A DNA stretch of 64,000 nucleotides, taken from the NCBI GenBank assembly GCA_963820545.1, contig CAWGAJ010000002.1:1116001-1180000 (forward strand), written 5' to 3'. The stretch's first letter is position 1; each line of letters opens with the position of its first letter. The translations under genes and the position numbers were made by a program. The notes beneath the pieces are model-generated. The model did not search any database. It saw only the letters and a list, made by a program, of their open reading frames with translations, and was not told where the DNA came from. This document shows positions 26,524 through 35,829 of this stretch, in pieces. The DNA comes from CAWGAJ01 sp963820545. GTDB lineage: Bacteria; Planctomycetota; Planctomycetia; Pirellulales; Thermoguttaceae.

Positions 26524-27357
26524 ATGGACACTAACCGCGGTTATTATTGTTTGATCCAATTTTGTCCAGATCCATCTCGAGCTGAAGCAGTTAATCTGGG
26601 GGTGTTGCTATTTTGTCCAGAGAGAGGATTCATAAAAGCTGAATTATCGAGTAGCAACCAAAGAGCAAGAAGAATTGTTTCTACTGATATTTTTGATTCG
26701 GAAAGTATCAATCGTGCCAAAATGTCGATTCAAAGTCGGCTTGAAGTTGATCATTATTCTTTTAAAACCTTGGATGATTTGCAGCATTTCGTTGATACTC
26801 GTGCAAATATACTCAAACTAACTCAACCTAGACCCATTAAAGTAATAGATCCACAAAAAGATCTTATTAATCTTTTTAAAGAATTGGTTGGGGGACCTGC
26901 TATTGAAATAGTGAGGAAAAAAGTTACGTTCCCTGAATTAGATCACTTTTTCCAAGGTCTTGCCCATAACGGTCGAGCACGTCTTAATGAGGAAATAAAG
27001 GTACCTGTTGTGGGAACCAGCATACGTTTTCCTTATACATTCCAAAATGAAATCCCAAATCTTGTCAAGCCATGTGATTTCTCAATCCAAGAAGAACAAG
27101 CTATTCATCGAGCTCAATACCTTGCTATTGTTGGAGATTTATTTAACAAAAAGGTTTCCCAGAGTGAGAGAAAAAATCTTATAGTAGTTTCTAATTTTCA
27201 TAGAAACAATAATCCTAGCATAGAAAATAGAATCAATGAGCTTTTCAAGTGTTACGAAATTGAAAATTATCAAAGAGATAGAATATCGGAATTTATGTCT
27301 CACGTAGAATCTATAGCCCATCAAATACCTGGTTCTAATATTTCACCAAACCATTGA
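26524..27357 (+). CDS. DUF3037-domain protein, partner of the HipA-like gene
   Basis: The ATG at 26524 has a good ribosome-binding site (AAAAGGAG, 8 bp). About 277 residues. The N-terminus YYCLIQFCPDPSRAEAVNLG then VLLFCPERGFIKA is the signature of DUF3037 proteins ('Y.liqy.Pdp.R.E..NvGvvLf.p'). The rest is mostly helical and charged, without recognised catalytic motifs. By position and composition it belongs with the preceding HipA-like kinase gene. A counter-acting or co-acting partner role is plausible but not shown. Third codon positions are dominated by A/T, unlike leuS upstream or the dehydrogenase downstream. Confidence 0.72.
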   Translation: MDTNRGYYCLIQFCPDPSRAEAVNLGVLLFCPERGFIKAELSSSNQRARRIVSTDIFDSESINRAKMSIQSRLEVDHYSFKTLDDLQHFVDTRANILKLTQPRPIKVIDPQKDLINLFKELVGGPAIEIVRKKVTFPELDHFFQGLAHNGRARLNEEIKVPVVGTSIRFPYTFQNEIPNLVKPCDFSIQEEQAIHRAQYLAIVGDLFNKKVSQSERKNLIVVSNFHRNNNPSIENRINELFKCYEIENYQRDRISEFMSHVESIAHQIPGSNISPNH

Positions 27358-27369
27358 TTTAAGATAGTA

Positions 27370-28279
27370 ATGCAAATTGTTTCTCCCGGCAAAACCCGTA
27401 TTGGTTGGATCGGCACCGGCGTGATGGGTGGGAGCATGTGCGGGCATCTGATGCGTGCGGGCTTTGCCGCCACGGTGTTTAATCGTACCCGGGCCAAGGC
27501 CGAAGGATTGCTTGGGGCCGGGGCGGCCTGGGCGGAAAGTCCTCGGGCGGTGGCCGAGGACTCGGATGTAATTTTTACCATCGTCGGCTACCCGAGCGAT
27601 GTGCGTAATGTGATTTTGGGCGCCGGCGGCGTGCTTGCGGGCTGCACTCGGGGCAAAATCGTTGTGGACATGACTACCAGCCAGCCGTCATTGGCCAGGG
27701 AGATTGCCGAGGCGGCGGCGAAGATCGGCGTTCATGCCGTGGATGCACCCGTCACCGGCGGAGACGTGGGCGCGCGAGGCAAAGCTTTCGATCATGATCG
27801 GCGGTGAAAAAGAAGCGGTCGAGGCGTTGACTCCCTGTTGGCAAGCAATGGGAAAATCTCATGTGCATCATGGCGGCCCGGGCGCCGGACAGCACGCCAA
27901 ACTGGCAAATCAAATAATAATAAGCGCAAACATGATTGGCATTTGTGAAGGTCTGCTGTACGCTTACAAGGCTGGATTGGACTTAGACAAGTTTCTGCAA
28001 TCGGCGGCTTCGGGCTCGGCGGCCAGTTGGGCGCTTTCGAACTTGGCCCCGCGTATCATGGCCAACAATTTTGCACCCGGTTTTTTTGTCGAGCATTTTA
28101 TTAAAGACATGGGCATCATCCTTGACGAATCCCAGCGTATGGGACTTTGTCTGCCGGGACTGGCCCTGGTTCATGAGTTATATATTTCGCTTAACGCTCA
28201 AGGTCACGGCCGCGCTGGCACCCAAGCGTTACATCTTGCCTTGGCGGCAATGTCGAACGTGGACTGGAAAAACCGCTAA
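27370..28279 (+). CDS. 3-hydroxyisobutyrate dehydrogenase-like (beta-hydroxyacid dehydrogenase), frameshifted
   Basis: The N-terminal Rossmann fold begins IGWIGTGVMGGSMCGHLMRA (GxGxMG), followed by NRTRAKAEGL and the substrate-binding DAPVTGGDVGA. The second half contains the catalytic Lys region GAGQHAKLANQIIISANMIG and a helical C-terminal domain (SGSAASWALSNLAPRIM; GFFVEHFIKDMGIILDESQR). About 300 residues in total, the family length. The frame changes at about 27775 inside GGGCGCGCGAGG: one extra base or loss of a GC pair. GDVGAREAKLSIMIGGE is restored by the second option. Substrate cannot be fixed from sequence: 3-hydroxyisobutyrate, tartronate semialdehyde and glyoxylate-type reductases share this fold. 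Confidence 0.85.
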
Positions 28280-28638
28280 AAGGCCGTAATGCCCTGATAA
28301 AGTCGTGTTAGTTTTCAATAATGTTTTCACATCTGGACAAAGGCCTTACGAGTATATAATGTATTAAATGAGAAATGGTTAAGCCACAATAATAGGTTAT
28401 ATGACACCCCGCCATTTTCCGATAACCTCCCTTAACCAACTTTATTGACAAACGTTGTTTCCAGGAACCCACCTTTAACCTGCTGGCAAAGCTGTTGCGT
28501 TAGGTTTGTCATATACCGCAAAGCTCGTGCTGGCAGCAAACTATTGGGATCACTTTGATACTACCTCTACATAGTATGACGTTGCAAAACATCCACACTT
28601 ATTCTTTGCATCACGGCGCGACCACCGGTCGCGGCTTG
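28280..28638. other. intergenic region upstream of the propeller gene
   Basis: It contains a GCGACCACCGGTCGCGGC hairpin repeat at about 28618-28635 immediately before the chosen start. Otherwise no gene, clear promoter or riboswitch-like fold was recognised. Confidence 0.4.
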
Positions 28639-30324
28639 ATGAGCGATTTTCGACGTGCAGTTTTCAATTTGCGATGTGCATACATTTTATTGTCTATCTT
28701 GGCGATTACACTGTCCGCGGCTTACGGCGATGACTGGCCGCAATGGGGTGGCTGCGACACACGCAACATGGCCGCCGACGAGAAGGGCCTGCCCGCCTGG
28801 TTCGAGCCCGGTAAAAAACGTTCCGACGGCTCGGGCATTGACATGCAAACCACAAAAAACGTCAAGTGGGTCGCCCGAATGGGCACGGAAAACTACTCCA
28901 CACCGGCCGTTTCGGGAGACAAAATTTTTATCGGCACCAACGACGTCAATCTCAATGATCCGCGTTACCGGCCTACCGGCGGGGGCGTGCTGCTTTGTCT
29001 CGACGAAGCCACCGGCAAGCCGCTCTGGCGTTTAGTGGTGCCCAAACTGGAAACCGGCAAAGGCAGTAAAGACTACGACAAAATGGAATTGGGGATTTGC
29101 TCTTCTCCCTGCGTGGAAGGAAATCGGGTGTATGTGATTACCAATCGCAGCGAAGTAGTCTGCCTGGATACCGAAGGACTGGCAAACGGCAACGATGGTC
29201 CGTTCCGCAACGAACGGCAATATAGCGGCGCTTTAAGCGATGCCCCGGCAGGCCAACTTCCCGGCGATGCCGACATTATCTGGTGCTACGACATGCTCGC
29301 GGAACTTGCGATTTTCCCGCACGATGCGGCCAGTTGCTCGGTCTTTGTTTACGGCGATCTGGTGTATGTAAACACGGGAAACGGCGTGGACGACGGCAAG
29401 GCTCCGTTTCCCCTCTCGCCGAGTCTGATTGTCTTGGACAAGCACACGGGCCGCCTGGTGGCCAAGGACGACGAGATGATCGCTTCGCGCATATTCCATG
29501 GGCAGTGGTCTTCACCCTCACTGGGACAAATAGGTGATAAGGCATTGGTCTTTGTGGGCGCCGGCGACGGGGTCTGTTATGCCTTCGAAGCCCTTCATGC
29601 CGCCAGCTCCAAGCCGACGTTCCTGCATAGAGTTTGGACATTCGACTGTAATCCGCCGGAGTATCGCTACAAAGACGGCAAACCCATCGACTATTGGGCG
29701 GGCAACAAACAAGATAGTCCCGATTACAACAACGACGGTTCCTACGTCGGCCCCAGCGAAATCATCGGCACGCCCGTCTTCTATAACAACCGTGTTTACG
29801 TGGCCGTGGGCCAGGATCCGCAGCACGGCCGCGGCAAAGGCATCCTGAACTGCATTGACGCCGCCAAGATCGGCGATATATCCGAGACCGGCAAAATCTG
29901 GTCTTATCAGGATATCGACCGCAGCATGTCCACAGTGTCGATTGCCGACGGCCTGTTGTTCATTGCGGACACGCCCGGCCGGGTCCACTGCCTCGATGCC
30001 GAAAGCGGCAAATGTTACTGGGTGTACGACACCAAGTCGGATATCTGGTCCTCCACCCTGATCGCCGACGGCAAGGTTTACGTGGGCACCCGAAAAAATC
30101 TAGTTGTCCTGGCCGCTGCGAAAGAAAAGAAGGTGCTGGCTGAAATCCGCCTCGGTTCGCAAATCCGTGCCACTCCCGTGGCCGCCGAGGGCGTATTGTA
30201 CGTGGCATCGCAGCATTATCTCTGGGCTGTGCAAAAGGATCCTAAAAAACCTGAGCAAGCGAACAAACCGCTTGCTTCGGGCAACGATAAGACCAATTCC
30301 AGCCGTAAAACCGCCAATCTGTAA
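28639..30324 (+). CDS. exported PQQ-type beta-propeller protein
   Basis: About 561 residues from MSDFRRAVFNLRCAYILLSI, a probable signal peptide ending near AAYGDDWPQWGG. The DWPQWGG start and repeated blades with 'G.vyv....g.v.cld..tGk..W' (ATGKPLWRLVVPKLETGKG; RVHCLDAESGKCYWVYDTKS; SSTLIADGKVYVGTRKNLVV) are typical of PQQ/WD40-like propellers that abound in planctomycetes. No quinone-enzyme active-site motifs are evident, so the role is open. An upstream ATG at 28573 would translate a hairpin repeat and is less likely. The gene stands alone and is intact. Confidence 0.8.
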   Translation: MSDFRRAVFNLRCAYILLSILAITLSAAYGDDWPQWGGCDTRNMAADEKGLPAWFEPGKKRSDGSGIDMQTTKNVKWVARMGTENYSTPAVSGDKIFIGTNDVNLNDPRYRPTGGGVLLCLDEATGKPLWRLVVPKLETGKGSKDYDKMELGICSSPCVEGNRVYVITNRSEVVCLDTEGLANGNDGPFRNERQYSGALSDAPAGQLPGDADIIWCYDMLAELAIFPHDAASCSVFVYGDLVYVNTGNGVDDGKAPFPLSPSLIVLDKHTGRLVAKDDEMIASRIFHGQWSSPSLGQIGDKALVFVGAGDGVCYAFEALHAASSKPTFLHRVWTFDCNPPEYRYKDGKPIDYWAGNKQDSPDYNNDGSYVGPSEIIGTPVFYNNRVYVAVGQDPQHGRGKGILNCIDAAKIGDISETGKIWSYQDIDRSMSTVSIADGLLFIADTPGRVHCLDAESGKCYWVYDTKSDIWSSTLIADGKVYVGTRKNLVVLAAAKEKKVLAEIRLGSQIRATPVAAEGVLYVASQHYLWAVQKDPKKPEQANKPLASGNDKTNSSRKTANL

Positions 30325-30527
30325 AGAATTGGCCTTCTCTGTCACGTCATCCCCCTAGAGGTGGATATTATCAGCCGTTTAGTACGGTAGATACAGTAAC
30401 ACTCGGTATTGTACGGTTATTGTTTCGCTTGTTTTTCAACTGGGGCTACTCGACAAACATTAGTTTTTTAATTACGCTAGATTTTTTAGGGTTCCCATTT
30501 TTTACATTTCCAACTTAGGACAACTTT

Positions 30528-31885
30528 ATGGATACCAAGCGCGTATTGCTCAGCGAAAAAGAAATTCCCACTGCCTGGTATAACCTTCAGGCCGACCTGC
30601 CAAAACCGGTTCCTCCGCCCCTGCATCCGGGCACTAAGCAACCCCTTTCGCCCTCCGATCTTGAACCGATTTTTGCCAAGGAGTTGATCGCTCAGGAAGT
30701 GAGCCGGGAGCGATGGATCGAGATTCCCGAGCCCATCCGGCGGATATTGACAATATGGCGGCCTTCGCCGTTGGTGCGGGCGACAGAATTAGAAAAGGCC
30801 CTGAAAACTCCCGCCCGGATTTATTTTAAAGATGAGAGTCACAGCCCGCCCGGCAGTCACAAGCCCAACACGTCGGTGGCCCAGGCTTATTACAACAAGA
30901 TCGAAGGCGTCAAGCGCCTGACGACCGAAACCGGCGCCGGTCAGTGGGGCAGTGCGTTGGCCTTTGCCTGCGCGCTTATCGGCCTGGAGTGCAAGGTCTT
31001 CATGGTCAAGGTGAGCTACCAGCAAAAACCGTATCGCCGCTCGATGATGCAACTTTGGGGCGGCAACGTGGTGGCCAGCCCTTCCCAAGAGACCAACGCC
31101 GGCCGGCAGATTTTGGCCGCCGATCCCGATTGCCCCGGCAGCTTGGGGATCGCCATCAGCGAGGCCGTGGAAGCCGCCGTCAGTTGCCCGGATACGAAAT
31201 ATACCCTCGGCAGCGTGTTGAATCACGTCCTGCTCCACCAGACGATCATTGGTCTGGAGGCCGAAAAACAATTTCAAATGATCGGCGATTTTCCCCAGGT
31301 AGTCATCGGTTGCGTGGGCGGAGGCAGCAATTTTTCCGGATTGGCCTTCCCCTTTATCCGTCACAGACTCAAAGGCAAGGAGATCCGTTTTATCGCCTGC
31401 GAGCCGCATTCCTGCCCGTCGATGAGCCGCGGCCAGTACCGCTACGACTTCGGCGACACCACTAAACTGACGCCGCTGATTAAAATGTATACCTTGGGCC
31501 ACAGTTTCGTGCCCCCGGGCATTCACGCGGGCGGATTGCGTTATCACGGCATGGCGCCCGATGGTCAGTCTGTGCGCTTCACTGGGCCTTATCGAGGCGG
31601 CCGCGTATCATCAAAACGAGTGCTTCGAAGCGGCGCAACTGTTCGCCAAAACCGAGGGCACCATTCCCGCGCCCGAAACCTGCGCATGCCATCCGCAGCG
31701 CGATCAACGAGGCCCAGCGCTGCCGCGAAACAGGCCAGGCCAAGTGCATCCTCTTTAATTTCAGCGGACACGGCCTGTGCGACCTGTCGGCCTACGACAA
31801 ATACCTTAGCGGCCAATTGGAAGACTACGCCTACCCTCAAGAGCACATCGAATCCGCCCTGGCCGAACTGCCGGTGGTGGAGTAA
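30528..31885 (+). CDS. trpB: tryptophan synthase beta chain, TrpB2 type (two apparent frameshifts)
   Basis: PLP enzyme that condenses indole with serine. The long N-terminus (LSEKEIPTAWYNLQADLPKP) and the motif KDESHSPPGSHKPNTSVAQA (PLP Lys112) identify the TrpB2 group (COG1350), as do GAGQWGSALAFACALIGLEC, VIGCVGGGSNFSGLAFPFI and GLRYHGMAP. After Pro at about 31558 one extra base shifts the frame (MVSLCASLGLIEAAAYHQNE continues in frame 1). At about 31682 a second extra base shifts it again (AHAIRSAINEAQRCRETGQA to the end, stop at 31885). Corrected length is about 451 residues. No trpA or other trp gene is near, usual for TrpB2. The start has AGGACA upstream. Confidence 0.9.
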
Positions 31886-31963
31886 GAGTGTTTTTGACCG
31901 CGACCTAACATCATTCTGAGCGCAGTGAAGAATCCCGCTTACACGGCGAAGGGATAATAGTCA

Positions 31964-32077
31964 TGTAGGTTATGCTTTAGCATAAGATCTCTCAGACATG
32001 GTCATTAGCAAGAGAAAAAACTTATAATAAAAATGTCATGCTTTAGCATATCTCAGCATGCTGAAGCATAACCTACA
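31964..32077. repeat. 114-bp element with terminal inverted repeats
   Basis: TGTAGGTTATGCTTTAGCAT at the left end pairs with ATGCTGAAGCATAACCTACA at the right end. A further ATGCTTTAGCAT palindrome lies inside. No coding capacity. It sits between the convergent ends of trpB and the DUF72 gene and could form a large hairpin. Confidence 0.65.
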
Positions 32078-32086
32078 AAGTAAAAA

Positions 32087-32812
32087 TTATCTCAACATCG
32101 CCCGAAACGTCTCGGCGTTGCACGGGGCATTGGCCCCGAAATCATTGTTGAAAAAGGCATAAAGTTTCCGACCGCTTAAGTGCGGTATCAATCGGGCGGC
32201 CCAATCTTTTAACTCGTCCTTGGAATAGTCGTACCGATAAAGTTGCGGTCCCAGGCCGTGGAAGCGTAAATACAGGAAATCGGTCGTGGGATAGATGGTC
32301 TTAGGCAGCGTGGGATGGCTGACGGCCACAAACGCCGCCCGATGTTGCTTAAGCAACTCCGCCACATCGTCATCCCACCAGGTTGCGTGGCGAAATTCCA
32401 CGGCATGACGAACGTCTTGCGGCAGTGCGGAAAGGAAGTAATTTAGCCGCGGCAAGTCTTTATGCAGTGATGGAGGCAGTTGCCACAAAATCACCCGTAA
32501 GGTTTTTAATTGCTTGACTCGGTCAAGAAAAACCTGCAAAGGCTCTTGGCAGTCGGACAATTTTTTGAGATGTGTTACTAGCCTTGATCCCTTCACGACC
32601 AATTGAAAATCAGCGGGTAGTCGACGGTTCCAGGCATCGAGCATGATTTGCGTGGGCAGACGATAGAACGTGGCATTGATTTCCACGGTATCGAAGCGGG
32701 TGACATAAAAATCCAGACGCTCGCTTCCTTTGACTTTCTGGGGATAGAAACTCCCCGCCCAGTCATCATAAGTCCAGCCCGAGGTGCCAATAAAGATCTG
32801 CTTGTATGCCAT
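32087..32812 (-). CDS. DUF72 (YecE-like) protein
   Basis: About 241 residues with a TIM-barrel-like DUF72 pattern: IFIGTSGWTYDDWAGSFYPQ at the start, DTVEINATFYRLPT, FQLVVKGSRLVTHLKKL, RVILWQLPPSLHKDLPRLNY, HAVEFRHATWW, FLYLRFHGLGPQLYRYDYS and YAFFNNDFGANAPCNAETF. The protein is cytoplasmic and its biochemical function is not established. The Met at 32812 (MAYKQIF) is preferred over a GTG three codons earlier. The gene is intact. Confidence 0.92.
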   Translation of the reverse strand: MAYKQIFIGTSGWTYDDWAGSFYPQKVKGSERLDFYVTRFDTVEINATFYRLPTQIMLDAWNRRLPADFQLVVKGSRLVTHLKKLSDCQEPLQVFLDRVKQLKTLRVILWQLPPSLHKDLPRLNYFLSALPQDVRHAVEFRHATWWDDDVAELLKQHRAAFVAVSHPTLPKTIYPTTDFLYLRFHGLGPQLYRYDYSKDELKDWAARLIPHLSGRKLYAFFNNDFGANAPCNAETFRAMLR

Positions 32813-33126
32813 AAACCACACCTAGAGCCTATCTCAAAACATTTGAATTCCCCGGAGGTCCTTCGCTGCGATCAGGGTCACTTTTGAAATATGTTCTTGA
32901 TAAATTTTGTGCAATTTGCCTAATACCCCAAAATGAATGACGATAAACAGAATAATCTATTTGTCAATGTAATTTTTGCATATTACCACATTTTGCCATT
33001 CGACCTAAGCTGAGTTGTTCGAAAAAGTTCTATTTTTACAAATGGATTCACTACTGACGACCATCCGATCTTATTGATACCGGACGTTATGGAATTCCGG
33101 GTTGTAACAGATCGGAGTAGGCAATA
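32813..33126. other. intergenic region between divergent genes
   Basis: AT-rich spacer holding the promoters of the DUF72 gene (leftward) and the large unknown gene (rightward). No confident -35/-10 pair, hairpin or reading frame was found. Confidence 0.35.
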
Positions 33127-35827
33127 ATGGTTCAGCAGCGGCGTTCTTCCCGTTGGCCTTTTCTTATCGTCTTAGCTTGTTTATTTGTGCTGAGTGCCTT
33201 TTTGCCCGGCGCTTGGGAGCGAATTGCATGCAAGCTGGATGAGTCCTCGTCAGAAGCAAGCGATATTTTCCACAAGTTTGACGATCTGGATTATTCCACA
33301 GTTGTATCGTATCCAACCGTGGAAGAGGTCATTGAATCATCTTCACGTACTGAGTCGTCGTCTGGGCCTGTTGTGGCCGAAGCTTCCCCGGCGATCCTAA
33401 GCCAGGTTTCGAGTCCTCCTCTACCTGATGATGAAGCAGGAAATACGCTTTCGCAAGCTGAGGAAAAAGTAAGCGAAAAACAAGCTGAAACTGTACCGGA
33501 AAAAGCACCGCAGGAAGAGACTGTTGTAATCTCTACCTTAACAGTGGCGCCTTCTTCCGTGCCGCAACCAACAGAAGTGCAAGTAGAGACAAATCAGAAA
33601 CAAGAGCCCTTGATTAAGCAAGAGACGCCCCCAGAAACGCCCCTGGTGGCCCATTTGCCAGGGATTGCTAAAAGCTTGCCGGAAATAGCCAAGCCCACGC
33701 CGTCTGGTCTGCGTTATCCAGAGACCGGTTTGGAGCCATTTGAGTCGCTAATATCGCCCGAACCAGCGCCAGCTAAACCGGCCTTGAAAGTGAAGAAATC
33801 CTGGTCGGAGCCGGCATCGCTTTTATCGCTGTTGGACGAACTTGCCGAAACGCAGGAGGCCGGGGATTGGGCCCGGGAAACTGCCGGGCTAGTACGCGAG
33901 CTAGGTCCGGCGATCGTGCAGGACGCGGGCGAAGCCGGGGCCATTCTCGACCGTTTGGCCAAATCGAGCCTAGAGGCGCCCCGTTTGGCCGATTCCACGG
34001 CGAATTTGCCGGTGGCGCGAAAATTGCGACGAGCCGCTTATGCCATCCAGCGCAGGCTGGACGTATGGCGCGAAGTGGTCGCTTTGGGCGTATCGGCGCT
34101 GGTCGAAGCAGATCAGCCCAAGGTCAATGTCCGCCAGTTCTCGATGTGTCTGGCGGAAATAGATCAGCTCATGCGGGATTCGCAAGAAGGCCAACAGTGG
34201 CGCAAATACTTATTGGTGGATGCGATGAAACAGTGGTCTGCGCAACGTCTGGAGGAAGAGACGAACCAACAGCGAAAGTTGGCCCAACAGGTATTGGTAC
34301 GTTTGACGCAAACGCCCATGTCCACCCGGCAGCGGCAGTTTATCGCCAGTCCGCCGATTGAGGCGTTTTGCGCGGAATTGCGGCGTTGGGCGGCCGATCC
34401 AATAATACCCGCCGAGTTGTTGCGGAACATTGAGCGTTTTGAACAAAGCCACCTGCCCAGCGACGCCCGGCAGTTGGGAAGCGATATACAGAGCCTGGCC
34501 CAATCGTCGGATCCCCAGCGCCGCGAGCTGGGCCAAGGCGTGGAAATGCACTATCGGAACGCGAATTTGCGGGTTTCGCTTTCGGAGGATTTGCTTAATC
34601 GCTTGATTCCGGAGCAAAAAAAGGAACTTGCGCCGGTGCGCGACACAATTTTGGGCTTGCCGGTGCGCGGGCAAAGCATGACCTCCGCCGATCTGGCCGT
34701 GCGGTTGATACCCGATCCCACTCACGTGCGTTTGGCATTGGAAGTGACCGGCGAAGTGGCGGCCGTGACAGCGTCGACCAGCGGGCCGGCGACGTTTTAC
34801 AACGATAGCGATTCGCTTTACGCGGCGCAAACCATTGGAAATAAACCAGAACGGCATCCGGCTGATGCCCGCCGAGGTGGACGTGCGCCACCAGACGCGG
34901 CTCCGCGACGTGGCGACCGATTTCGACGGTATTCCCCTTTTAGGCTGGGTGGCGCGAAGCTTGGCCCGTTCGCAGCACGAGCAGGTCAAGCCGGAGGCCA
35001 ACCGCGAAGCGCGTTACAAAGTGGCCGATAAGGCCCGGGAGCGTATCGACGCCGAAGCCCAAAACCGGCTGGCTGAAATGGTCAATAATTTGAATCGCAA
35101 CGTGTTCGGTCCCTTGTACAATCTGGCTCTTCAGCCCACGATGATCGAAGCCCAAACCAATCCGCAGCGGATGATCATGAGATTACGGATCGCCGGCGAA
35201 GACCAGTTGGGCAGTAATACGCCCCGGCCGCAAGCCCCGGCCGATAGTTTGGCGAGTTTTCAAATCAACGATTCCTTGCTGAACAATGCACTCCAACGGC
35301 TGCAATTGGAAGGGCGGACGTTTACCTTGCCGCAACTGGTCGAGCGGATCTCGGAGCGCTTCCAGCGTCCCAATCTCTGGCAGATCAGTCCCGAGAATGA
35401 AGACCTGACCATCACCTTTGCAAAAAAAGACGCGGTCGTGGTGCGTTGCCAGGAGGGACAAGCGATAGTGACGCTTTCCTTTGCGGAAATCAGCAAAGAG
35501 CCGCGCCAATGGAACGATTTTCAGGTGCGCGTATTCTTTCGACCGCAGGTCGACGGGCTCTCGGTTGAATTGGTGCGCGACGGGGTGATCCATCTGATCG
35601 GTCCGCGCTTGAACAACAACGCACAAATCGCGCTCCGCGGCATTTTTTCCAAGGCCTTTCCCAAGAATAAGACGGTACAACTTTCGCCGCAGCGACTGCT
35701 GATCGATCCGAAGCTCCGGGATCTGGCCATTACGCAATTCGTGATCGATGACGGCTGGGTCGGATTCGCGCTGGGCCCGAAACACGATACGGTGTGGATG
35801 TCGCGAAAATCTCAGGCGCTGGAATAA
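33127..35827 (+). CDS. large exported protein of unknown function (one apparent frameshift)
   Basis: Not recognised as a named family. About 900 residues after correction. An N-terminal membrane segment (WPFLIVLACLFVLSAFLPGA) is followed by a disordered Pro/Glu/Ser/Val-rich region (about 40-235) and a helical middle (AETQEAGDWARETAGLVREL; NVRQFSMCLAEIDQLMRDSQ). The C-terminus is beta-rich (LRVSLSEDLLNRLIPEQKKE; WNDFQVRVFFRPQVDGLSVE; FVIDDGWVGFALGPKHD). The frame switches at about 34818: TACGCGGCGCAAACC carries one extra G (SLYARKPLEINQNGIRLMPA restored). It looks like an anchored periplasmic or surface protein. The downstream gene runs towards it, with stops 2 bp apart. Confidence 0.6.
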
Positions 35828-35829
35828 CG

